A program made the position numbers and the translations under genes. Below, one piece after another: positions 44,301 through 54,617 of a DNA stretch of 64,000 nucleotides. Below the pieces are notes generated by a model that had not been told where the DNA came from, did not search any database, and saw nothing but the letters and a program-made list of their open reading frames with translations. Positions within the stretch are counted from its first letter, which is position 1. Each line of letters starts with the position of its first letter. The DNA is taken from the NCBI GenBank assembly GCA_948567375.1, contig OX419760.1:18662001-18726000 (forward strand), given 5' to 3'. This stretch comes from Lunularia cruciata (lineage: Eukaryota > Streptophyta > Marchantiopsida > Lunulariales > Lunulariaceae).

Positions 44301-46192
44301 TCTGAAGCTCCTCCTTCAGAATCAGATTCCCAATAATCAGAAGATGGGGTATCTGAATGTGAAGTGTTGGTGGTGTTAGTCACAGGAACAGTGACTCTAT
44401 GGTTTGATGGCCCAATCCTTAAGTACCCTTTGTGCCATCGATCAGTTGTGCGTGCTGCTCTCAACCATGGCCTCCCAAGAAGTAAGTCATAGTTTGAATC
44501 CTTCAAGACTTGGAAAGTCATGAGATTTTGAACTCCCATAACTGAAACTACCACCTTATCCATCACCCCTACTGGTCGAACTTGTTGCTTGTTTGCCATG
44601 CTCACCACAAATGTTGAAGCTCTTGAGGGTATCATACCCAACTTCTTCATCAACCTTTCTGACATGGCATTCACTGCTGATCCTCCATCAACCAATGCAT
44701 CCTTGATGTTGTGACCATTCACTCTCACATCAATCTTGGAGGCATATTCACAAGCTTCCCATGGTGCTGGCTTGGCATCCACCACCCCCATTGATATTGG
44801 AACTTTTGCCTTCTTCTTCTTTTTGCTCCTTGTAGAACTCAAACCACCTCTAAGCTCCTTTCTCAAGGTAGGGTTCAAAGCAATTAATTGGCCCACTGTG
44901 ATGTTAGCCTTGTGACTACCAACATCCTCCAACACATTGTAGTTCCATTGTTGCTTTGAGATCAAGAAGTCCTCCATCCCCAACTTCTTCCTTGGAGTCT
45001 TTGTTGTTGATGGTGTTGAGGTGCGAGTGCTCCTAGTAGACATAGGAGTATCCTTGCTTGAAGTAAATCCTTGAGAAGAGTGAACATCCTCTGCAAAACG
45101 AGCTCTCTTCTTCTCTTGTGCCAAAAGCTCCAAATTAAGACCCTTGGAGTTTGAGCACTCTCCCTTCTCATACTTGCTCTCAACCACATCTATGGATGCT
45201 ATCCCCTTACCTTTGTTGGGATTAGGAGCCACTTGGGTTTCACTACCTCCCTCTTTCCCTCTATTGGCTCCCTCATAACCCCTTCCTCCATGGTAAGTGG
45301 AATTTGGGCAATTCCTTTGGATATGGCCTCTTCCTCCACAACCAAAACAATTTCTATCATTGAAATTGTTGGCTGGTTGGCCTCCTCTATATGGATAGTT
45401 TCCATAACTCCTAGGTCCTCTCCCTACATTCTGATCCACCTCTCTCTTCTCCCATAGTTGCACCACATTGATCTTGAGATCCGCAAGTTGTTCTGTGATG
45501 GTTTGGAGTGGATCTTTTGGTGGAGGTGCAAGAATTGGAGCAACTACTACTTGTGGTGCAACCCTTGTCACCAAAGTATCAGAAGTTCCACCATACTTGT
45601 AGCCTTGAGGAGGATGCACAACCCCCTTCACCACCAAATCACTCTCATCCCCTTCCAAACTCTCCTCCATACGAATTGCGATCTTGATAGCTTCAACCTT
45701 GGAAGAAGGTTTCTCATATCTCACCTTGCTTCTAATTTGTGGTCTCAATCCTCCCACAAAATTCTTGGTGAGCATGGCCCCTATGCCAATCATTGTAGTC
45801 TCCACATCATCCCCACCCTTCCTCAACACTATGCAAAATCTGGACTCCAACTTTTCCACTCTTTCCACATAGACCCTCACTTTCTCTCCATCTCCTTGCT
45901 TGAGAAATGTAACCTCACTCATCAATCTCTCATAACTCTCATCAGGAAGAAAGTTCTCAATGAGTGCTGAAGTCAAAGTCTCCCAAGACTCCTCTTCCCC
46001 CTCTCTCCTCTCTCTCTTTTGGTATTCTGACTCATACCATGTAAGTGCTGCATCCTCAAAGAAATCTGGTAATAATGAGGCCCACTCATTCTTCCTCCTC
46101 TCATTGTTTCCTATGCAAGCTCTCTTGAAGTCTCTCACAAAGGCCTCCACATCTTCTCCATCCTTGCCAAAGAAAACCGGAAGTTTCCCCAT
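41366..46192 (-). pseudogene. gag-pol: Gag-Pol of ZG-2 (single nonsense codon in integrase)
   Basis: It has the same 1609-codon length as the ZG-1 ORF and the same domains. Codon 1397 is TGA at 42002-42004 where ZG-1 has CGA (Arg). The stop falls between the second catalytic Asp (1382) and the Glu (1418) of integrase, so the product would lack a complete active site. A C-to-T change at a CpG fits deamination of methylated cytosine. Elsewhere only scattered substitutions separate the two copies, such as LLGRPWL for FLGRPWL in the protease. No frameshift is present. Confidence 0.96.
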
Positions 46193-46426
46193 CTTAACCC
46201 CTCACTATCTTTCTTTTCTCTTAATTTTTTTTTCTCTTTTCTTTTCTCTCACTCTATTACTAATAGAGTATATACATGACTAACACCATCTGAGAATAAT
46301 CCACTCTAGGGAACACAAAAGGTTCAGGTTGCTCCAAGATTTCTATAGCAACATCAAATCCTAGAGTGCATATTAATCTAACTCTCATGGATAGTTTATC
46401 CATAAGTTGAAAGATTATCTCCATCA

Positions 46427-46963
46427 CTAATCTTGAGAACTAGCTGATGAAGGTGGTAGTATTTCTGTAGCTGTACTAAGACTCTCTCCAAGATCCTTCA
46501 CCAAAGTTTCCAAAAGTGCTTTTACTCCACTACACTCATGTCCTTTTGGAAGTCCTTCAACTCCGCAAACCTCACACAACTCCTTGGTCTTAGATCTTCT
46601 CCCTCCCAATCTTGGTGAAGAAGGTCCAACATGCAAACCCAAGTCAAGTAAGCCTCTCCTTTCCCTCAATCTCTTGCTCTCAAAGGTTAATGGACATGAA
46701 CTTGCCTTATGTCCCTTCTCTCCACATAGAAAGCACTTAGACTCACTCTTTCCTCCAAGTGGTGTAGGTTTTTGGATCCTCTCAACACTCTCTTCAAATT
46801 CTATTGTAAACTCTCTTTTCCTCAAATCCACCCCTACAATCACCTCAAACCCTTGGGGAACCTTGCATAATCTCAATTTCCACTCTTGATGACCCTCCAT
46901 GTTCCCAAAGATGAATCTAAACACTGAAACATGCTTTTTGTTGATCTCAAACTTCTCATGCAT
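46427..46963 (-). CDS. leader ORF of ZG-2: 178-aa protein with two Cys/His motifs
   Basis: An open frame of 178 codons lies upstream of gag-pol on the same strand. The first motif, C77, C80, H85, C90, is a classical zinc knuckle (CFLCGEKGHKASSC). The second, C130, C133, H142, C144, has C-x2-C-x8-H-x-C spacing. The N-terminal 70 residues are mixed alpha/beta-like with KLRLCKVPQGFEVIVGVD, and the C-terminus is Ser-rich. A nucleic-acid-binding role is likely from the knuckle, for example RNA packaging or chaperoning, but this is inferred. It is not part of the gag frame, which has its own knuckle. ZG-1 has the same ORF with one stop. Confidence 0.75.
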   Translation of the reverse strand: MHEKFEINKKHVSVFRFIFGNMEGHQEWKLRLCKVPQGFEVIVGVDLRKREFTIEFEESVERIQKPTPLGGKSESKCFLCGEKGHKASSCPLTFESKRLRERRGLLDLGLHVGPSSPRLGGRRSKTKELCEVCGVEGLPKGHECSGVKALLETLVKDLGESLSTATEILPPSSASSQD

Positions 46964-47738
46964 GAGATCTCCACTCTGCAGAATTGACCCTTCCTCACAA
47001 TGTCACTCAAATCTCCCAACGAATATGTCACAGTCCTCTGAAATTTTCCACACTTGATCACAACTCTAGGGCGTCCCTCTCTGCAAAATTTTAGATCTTT
47101 TCATCGAGCCATTTGGCCTAGACACCTTTCTATTCAGCACCCATATTTCAGATTTGGTCTGAAAACCACCCCCCTCACTTCAAAAACTCATAACGCACTG
47201 TGCAAAAATGATCTCTCTCTAACTTTTGTAGCACCAGGTAGGATACAATGCACTAAATTTTCTTGGAAATTTTCAGGACAATTCACTAAAAATTGAAGAA
47301 ATGGCAGACTCTGTACAATTTTCCAGAGAGCATGCAGTTGCGGGAGCACTTTACCCTATCAACTTTCAAAAATTCTAGCCCAGTGCGCATAGAAGCTCTC
47401 TCAATAATTTCAAGTGTGCTAACTGAAAGATAACCCAAGCTATCATGTGTAGAAATCTCAAGTCCAGATCTCAAACTTGAGATTTTGCCCAAAATCACCT
47501 TAATCCCCAAAATCTGCAATCCACCTCACACAATCTCTCCAATTCCTCTCATGTGTACAAGATGTACAAAATCACCTCAAAGACATCATAATGAACTACA
47601 GGGTATACAAATGGATCTTGGTTCTCTAACATAAGTTCAGCCCTCTCCTCTCCTAATGTTCTCTCCAAGTGAGCTCTCATAGCCTCCTTCTGCCTAATGT
47701 AGAATTGGACGCGGAACATTATCTTGCCTTCTAGAGAG
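46964..47738 (-). other. 5' leader of ZG-2
   Basis: It is nearly identical to 22881-23655 in ZG-1, without a coding region that I can support. Confidence 0.6.
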
Positions 47739-47756
47739 GTCCCGGCAACGGAACCA
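47739..47756 (-). other. primer-binding site of ZG-2
   Basis: Identical to the ZG-1 site (TGGTTCCGTTGCCGGGAC on the - strand), 4 bp from the LTR. Confidence 0.75.
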
Positions 47757-47760
47757 AAAA

Positions 47761-48439
47761 TGTGAGCCGGCCTGTCTCTCACTCAGGATGAACCTCTGAT
47801 GGCTATTATGGTAGCGCACCATGGACTAAGAAGGCAAGGAACCCCAACTCCATCATACTCCTCCAAGGCTAACACTCCAAGACTCAAGACATTGCTCACT
47901 AGAGAACTCAATGAGAGAGAGATAGTTGCAAATGAAAGGATGATGAGTACCTCCTCACTCCTTGTTTATATACTTGTGAAATAGTTACGTACCAAAGTTA
48001 CTAATTACCGTAGTAACTCAAGTTACTAGACTAAAAGTCAAGTAAAGTCAAAAAGTAGAAAGGAATATCCATTCACATGGGCATATTCCCCTTATCTTGA
48101 CCCAACCACTAAAGCAAGGATTCCTTCACATGGGCTATCCTTGGACTAAAGAAGAATCCAAAACAAAAAGGCTTGCGGGCCCAAGAGTTCTCAACTCTTT
48201 CCCCAAAGCCAAACACCTAGGAATAATACCAAGTCAACACACTAAAATCCAAAATAGTGGTGCTCATCTTTTCTACTTCCTCTAAAGTAAGGTCCCATCT
48301 ATCTTAGCTATGACTAACTTTAGCTAACCATGACTAATATAGAACCATCCTTTATCTCTATATAAATAATATCTCTTAAGTACTTGTAATACCAAGCTAA
48401 ATATCACAATACCACACACATGCACAAATGGGTGTTACA
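47761..48439 (-). repeat. 5' LTR of ZG-2
   Basis: 679 bp, apparently identical to the 5' LTR of ZG-1. TATATAAA lies at 47965-47972 on the - strand. Confidence 0.96.
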
Positions 48440-50090
48440 AGTCAGTGCAAACCAAAATGTATCGCTTCCTTGTGACTTGGGTCACTGGTTGAATAGGAGT
48501 CACAAAATCAATTCCCCATTTTTCAAATGGGACCAAGGGCAAAACTGGTCTCAAAGGCCATTGAGAAGTAGCCGTTGGCTTCCCTGTTCTCTAACAAGCA
48601 TCACAGCTTTGGATATGAGCATGCGTGTCTTTGTACATTGTAGGCCACCAATACCCCGTCGAAAGAATCTTCTTTACAATATTCTTCAGAGCATAGTGTC
48701 CTCCCAATGCTTTGGAGTGTAAAGATTCAATCACGCCTCCTACTTTGTATGACTCCAAGCATCACCGAAGTACTTCGTCTTCGCCCATCTTGAATAGAAT
48801 GTTGTGTTTGAGCTGGTACGGCCCTATTTTTCTGAGAAAGACTGCCCTCTGCTCCGGGTCCATCCCTTCAGGACAATGGAGAGTATGCAGATAATGATAT
48901 TCTGCTGCATACCTCGTACTTTGCATTGTTGTTAATTGATATAACTCTTCATCGGGGAACCGATCGTCAATTTCCCACTCCTGGTCTTGAGTTTCTAATC
49001 TGGACAGGAAGTACGCATTCAAATGCAAAGCTTTCTTCCTTACTTGTACAGTATATGTCAATTCTTGTAACAACAAGATCCATCTTGCATTTTGCCCGGA
49101 AAAATCTGCCTTCTTGACCAAATATTGTAATGCGTAATGATCCACATAGAACACAAACTTGTATCCCAGCAGGTAGTGGCAAAATTTCTTGCAGGCATAC
49201 GCCATCCCGAGTGCTTCTCTTTCAATCGTTGAATAGTTCTTTTCAGAAACTGAAACTTGTCGGCTGGCATAATGCACCGAGTAGTCCTTCTTCTTCTTGT
49301 CCTTCTGACTTAAGACGACATTGATGGCCATGGACGAAGTGTCCACATATACATGAAAAGGGACGTCCCAATTTGGGGCCCTCATAATTGGTGCTTCAAC
49401 TAGTTTCTTCTTCAACACCTAGAAAGTTTCTTCTTGATTTGCTTCCCATAGATAGTCTTTGGATTTCTTCAGAAGCTTTGTAAGGGGTGCAGCAAGCACC
49501 GCATAGTTTGACACAAAGCGTCTGTAGTATCCGACATGTCCCAAGAAGGCTCTCAACTCCCAAATGTTCTTTGGGGATTCTAAAGCTACGATAACTTTAA
49601 CCTTCTTGACATCAACTTCAATACCTCCACTTGACAACCAATGCCCCAAAAGAATTCCTTCCTTCATTGCGAAGAAGCATTTCTCCGGGTGTAATGACAA
49701 GCCAGCAAAATGACACCTTTCAAAATTTTGACGAAGGTAATCAAAATGTACATCTCTTTGCCCAAACACACAAAAATCATCAATGAAGACTTCCACAAAT
49801 TTGCGCAAGAAATCTTTGAATATTGAATTCATCATCCACTGGAAAGTAGCGAGAGCATTACACAACCCAAAGGGCATTTGATTGTAAGCAAAAGTGCCCC
49901 AATCTGTTGTGAATGTAGCTTTATCCTTGTCCTCTTCTCGAATGGATACTTTATTGTACCCTAAAAATCTATCGAGAAAGCTATAACAAAGGTGACCAGC
50001 TACTTGGTCTACAATTGTGTCGGTAAAAGGCAAGGGATGATGATCCTTCCTTGTGACTGCATTCAACTTATGGAAGTCTTGGCACACTTG
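48440..50090 (-). pseudogene. RT, RNase H and first part of integrase of LC-3
   Basis: RT (49419-50087) contains QMPFGLCNALATFQWMMN and the catalytic VFIDDFCVFG near 49780. RNase H (48762-49418) has HVYVDTSSMAINVVLS, where Asp in VDT takes the usual TDAS place, then TIEREALGMA and YVDHYALQYL. The integrase zinc module and KWGIDFV with the first catalytic Asp (about 48505-48530) follow. Single stops separate these stretches (near 49418 and 48760). ZG-2 interrupts the frame after ILVCTD. Confidence 0.9.
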
Positions 50091-50099
50091 GATCTTCCC

Positions 50100-51600
50100 T
50101 GTTTTCTTCTTTAGGACAATGACAATGGGAGAGACCCATTCACTACTTCAGACAGGGGAGATGATTCCGGCCACTAAGTACTTGTCAATTTCATCTTTCA
50201 CCAATAGAGAGTACTTCGGGTTCAGACGGTTGTGTCTTTGCCAAACCTGAACTGCACCTTCAACCAGATCAATCCGGTGTTCTCCAAATTCTCGTGGAAT
50301 ACTTGGCATTTGATCAATAGACAAGGCAAATACATCCTGGAATTCTATGAACAGGCCAACTTCTCCAAAGTGATTGTCTTCAAAATCTTTAAAATTTTCC
50401 CTTCAGTCAAATCAACATCTTGACAGTCATCGGTGTTGATGATTCCCTCAAAGTGGCTTACTCGGCTTAACCCAAGGCAAGCTGCCGTCAAAAGCCCCTT
50501 CCTCCAAGTCAGGTTCACTCGAGGTGAGGTCATATGGATCTTTGTCTTTGACATCCACCTTGTAGCATTCCAAGTAATTGACTTGGACTTTGTCTTCGGA
50601 TTTGTTTGAGGACAAAGACAATGAGTCTTTGGATTTGTCCTCCTCTTTTGATGAACTAGTTTCCCCGAGATGGGGAACTTTTGTCCAACTCACAATCACC
50701 AGCTTCTGATCTTTAGACAAAATGTCCTTGAATCGTAACTTCTGCTGATGCCAATCCACCACAACTTGGGCACTGTACAACCAAGGTCTTCCAATCAACA
50801 AAGGGTAACCAGTCTTAGTCACTGGTCACAACACAATGTAATTCAACTTGAGGGTCACCCCTCCAATGATCGTGGTAATGTTTGACAGCATGCCCAAAGG
50901 CCGTCTCCTGGTTTGGTCTGCAAATTTTCAAAACTCGGGGTGTTGGCTCAAACGTATGATACCCCAATCGATTTGCAGTATCCTTGGTCATGACATTAAC
51001 ACCGGAACCCGAATCAATGGGTATCGATGTGATCATGCACCCTATAATCTCCGCATCAACCTTGGGAGATCCCAGATCTTCTTGTTCAATACGATAAATA
51101 ACGGGCAGGTCCTTCTTTGACATTGACCTTACCTTCTTAAGGGCCAAATTCAGCTGCTTGTTATACAACTTGTTGTCTTCCCACAATTGCTTGAGTGTAA
51201 CGTTGGCATTTGTGGCTGCCAAATCCGCTACAATATTGTATTGGGGTACTCCTCCCAATTTGATCGTCTTTGCCTTCGGCTTCGGGTTCAAAGTCTCTCC
51301 ATGTTCCATTTTGACTTTGGGATGTTTTAAGATGGTAACTATTGCTTGTGGCCTTAACCCGAGGTTCCTCATTTTGGCCCACCTCGGCTTGGATCAGACC
51401 CTTTACTTCGGATCGGATATCTGCCGGAAAAACTGGAGGCTTTGTCTTCATCTCCTCCTCCAAACTCAGTTCCCGAGTTTTGAGTAGCGCCTCCTTAAGT
51501 TCTTTCTGCAAGGCTTTAGCTTTGGCTTTTGAGAGGATCTTTTCCTCCTTGGTAGAAAGAATTGCCTTTGGGTGCAGTCTCTTTGCCTTTCTGGAAGACT
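50100..51600 (-). pseudogene. protease region of LC-3
   Basis: The 50815-51372 stretch has the aspartic-protease site PIDSGSGVNVMT (about 50985-51025), with DSG as in typical retropepsins. LLIGRPWLYSAQVVVDWH follows in 50448-50822. The DLSESDxExG-type acidic linker before RT is Ser/Glu/Asp-rich. Stops lie near 50812 and 50440. Confidence 0.82.
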
Positions 51601-51779
51601 ACGAGGTCATACTCAGTTCTTTGGAATCACAATTCTTCTTACTTGCATGTGTCTCAACCTTCAAAATTTCAAGGTCCGGCCATTCCCCTTCTAAGGCTAG
51701 ACTCCCTTCCTGAGGTCTCCCCTCCTCAAGTGTGATGCAATTTACATTGGTATGCCCCTTTGCCTGAATCGCTGCACGC

Positions 51780-53665
51780 TCAGTGGGGGTCTATACATAT
51801 TTTACAGGCGGCTTTGGGTTCGGCGGGTGAGGGCATTGGTTGCATGTATGGCCCAATCCTTTACAATTTCCACACAAGAGAATGTACCAGATTTGCCTTC
51901 TTGGCTCCGGATAGTTTGGAGACCAATGTCTCATCGAGCCACAATTGTAACATGCTCCGGGTGCAACATTCTTAGGTTGATTTTGGTTGCTCATCGGTGG
52001 TCTTTGTGGAGGAGCATTGGGGTTATACCCCCTTGGTCCAAACCTCGGAGCTTGATACAATGTGCTCACCTGAGGCTGTACCTCTTGAGTTTGGTACACA
52101 GCCTCTTCTTCCTCTTCTTGGTTCCATCCCGGAACCCAATCAATCTGCTGCACCGGGAATGCATTACGAGTATTGCATTTTGTGTTTGTATGGCTTGACT
52201 TGCCACATGCGGTGCACCATACATTCAATCTGCCAAATGTTGGGGCCTTCCTTCTGTCTTTAGCCCCAATCATCTAGATCTTAAAATCTTAAAACTTCTT
52301 GATGAGGGCGTTTAGCTTGGTATCCGCCTTATGTACATTCTTTGCTAGGTGAGTCACTAGTTTCTTATCCCGATGTCTTCTTACTCGTCTTGGCTTTGAT
52401 TCTTCTTCGGATTCCAAAGAAGAGCTCGAAGACATGGAGGATTCCTCTGAAGAAGGGGATGTACTACGAGAAGCTCTCCTTCTGGGTTTTTTGCCTTTCT
52501 TCTCCCGATATCTTTGGTTGCCGGCAGAGTGAGAGTGAGCAGCCTCGTAGAGGGCGACATGTTTGAGTACCTTGTCAAGGGGAGTTACGTTCCTCTCCCT
52601 TGCAAATATTTGAATCTTTGGTGAAAGTCCTCCCAGGAACCAGGTAATGGCTTGGGCATCGGAGTAACCCACCACCCCCGATTGCTTTGGGACTTGGTTC
52701 AAGAGTGCCATGAACCGCTCAGAGTAGTCTCTCAACTTCTCCTTCTTGCCTCGGTCTAAATCATTGAGTGCCGCAAAGACACTCGTATCATAATCAACCT
52801 CCTGGAATTGTTCCAAGAAGTTGTTTCTCAAGTCTGCCCAGTCTGCCGGTACGAACCTCTTCAAGGTCACATGGGTGTACCAACTATGAGCTTTCTTTTG
52901 GAGCAGACTTGGGAAAATTTGCAGTTGATCCACCAAGTCATGCTCCTTGTTAGCAAAGGAGATGACTTTGAATTCTTTGATGAATTCATCGGAGTCTTTG
53001 TCTTGTTCTGTCCCCTTATACTTCTGATAGGCGTGTCGGGTGACAGGCAACAAAGTCATCGTTTGATGCGATGGGATTGGCTGGGGTAGATTTGAACTTG
53101 ACGGAACCAAGGAATTGGCTAGAATTGACGCCGTGTTGTCAGCCCAGGGATTCCAATTTTTCAAATTCAAGGTAGGGTCTTCTTTGACAATTTCTTCTAT
53201 GAGGGTGTCGACTTCAACCTAGTTGGAAGATTCAGGATCAACACCTTTGATGTGTTCTTCAAAATTCCTTTGGGACAACCAAGGAATCGTTCATAGAAGA
53301 TGCTGACACTCTTCCTCCATCAATGTCCGTGCTGTCTTTCCCCAAACAAAGTTCTTTAAGGACGCAAATTCCTTTACAGCTCTAGGAGAAGTCGGTGTAT
53401 TGGGCCGTAATGCATATGTTTGGCCACTCGAGTCTTTCTTCTTTTTGGACAAAGAGGGAGACGCAAAGTAGCCTTGCCAACCGCCTTTGTGTTTCTTGTG
53501 GTCAAGTTCTTGTAGGGCTTCTTGCACTTTGTGAAGGAGTTGAAAGTCCAATGCCTCTTGTTTGGTTTTGTCAAAAGTGGATAGGACTTTTGAACGTTTG
53601 TCTTCTTCATGCTGCAATGCTCGTCTTTGAACTCTCTCTCCCCATTGTTCTCTCGATGCAAACAT
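51780..53665 (-). pseudogene. gag of LC-3 with three zinc knuckles
   Basis: The N-terminal 124 codons (53291-53665) are charged and helix-rich. After stops the capsid domain (52289-53170) has SWYTHVTLKRFVPADWADLR and LRDYSERFMALLNQVPKQSG, typical of retrotransposon gag. An Arg/Ser-rich linker precedes three CCHC motifs: CTACGKSSHTNTKC (about 52165-52210), CYNCGSMRHWSPNY (about 51910-51955; last Cys lost) and CGNCKGLGHTCNQC (about 51830-51875). Most plant gypsy gags have one knuckle. LC-4 keeps the last Cys of the second knuckle. Confidence 0.85.
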
Positions 53666-53728
53666 TCATATTGCTTTGATACCCAGTTTCAAATTTGGCT
53701 TTGTATTCTTTCACTTCTGAGATTTGTA

Positions 53729-53746
53729 TCCCCGGCACCTACGCCA
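53729..53746 (-). other. primer-binding site of LC-3
   Basis: On the - strand TGGCGTAGGTGCCGGGGA matches the tRNA-Asp primer site at 15 of 18 bases. LC-4 is closer to it. Confidence 0.8.
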
Positions 53747-53753
53747 AAAATCA

Positions 53754-54617
53754 TGTGACAACCCGGCAAATATCACTTTTGCAGTAATCAAGTAAGTAAA
53801 GTTTGTTTTTGTAGAGATACAAGTCAGAAATGTCTAAATACAAAGCAAAGTAACAATTGCAGTTCTTCTTGGTTGCATCTTTAACCTCTCAGGTAGAAAC
53901 CACACCCAGAAGAGAGTAACAAGCACTGATTCTCGGTCTTGTCTCAAATTAGCACTCCGTAATCACAACTCCATCAAATCTTTCCAAACAATCTTGATTG
54001 TGATGATTCAAGCTCTCCCAAAAATGGCACTTCACTGCAAAATGACTTTGCCTCAGAATTGTGTTCCACCCCTCCACTGAAGGCACAACTTCCTCAACCA
54101 AAATTGCTTCAGATCAACTTCACACTACACTCACAATGCAAAATACTACCAACACTACAATTCCTCTCAGATCTATCAAGGTATTGCTCCGATTGCACTT
54201 CACTCAGGATCAAACACACAGAATGAAGATCAAGGCTATGGAATCCAACATCCAACAAACACATTGACTTGCACTTTGAATTTCTCCAAACACTCACAAA
54301 CACAATTGCAAAGCTGATACTTGAAATCAAGGTCAAGCAATGAGCACTGCTTCACAGCACTTTGCTTTATCTATTCTTAGAAATAATGAGCACTGAACAA
54401 AATCTGACTGCAAATGCCACTCTTAAATAGTAAAGCAATTGATAGTTCTAACAAAAATATCATTCTACAACAGCTCTTCTAACCTGTAGATCCAAAATGC
54501 CAACGCACCTCTTCATATCTACCTCTTCAAATCTTAAATCTGTTTCTAATTCGACCCAATGTCTACTTCATCATCAGCTTTCAAACCCGAACCCAAAGTA
54601 ACTTTGCGCACAACTAC
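53754..54617 (-). repeat. 5' LTR of LC-3, left 864 bp (cut by LC-4)
   Basis: It matches 36002-36870 of the 3' LTR, including the first part of the LTR ORF tail. It stops at ACTAC (54613-54617), where LC-4 begins. Confidence 0.88.

Larger units (their letters stand above)
40626..48439 (-). mobile_element. ZG-2: young ZG retrotransposon with one nonsense codon
   Basis: 7814 bp with a 4-bp target duplication AGTC (40622-40625 and 48440-48443), inserted in the integrase of LC-3. The 3' LTR is 692 bp because of a 13-bp insertion, and otherwise shows one base difference from the 679-bp 5' LTR. The internal part is nearly identical to ZG-1. gag-pol has one stop, and the leader ORF is intact. Confidence 0.97.
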
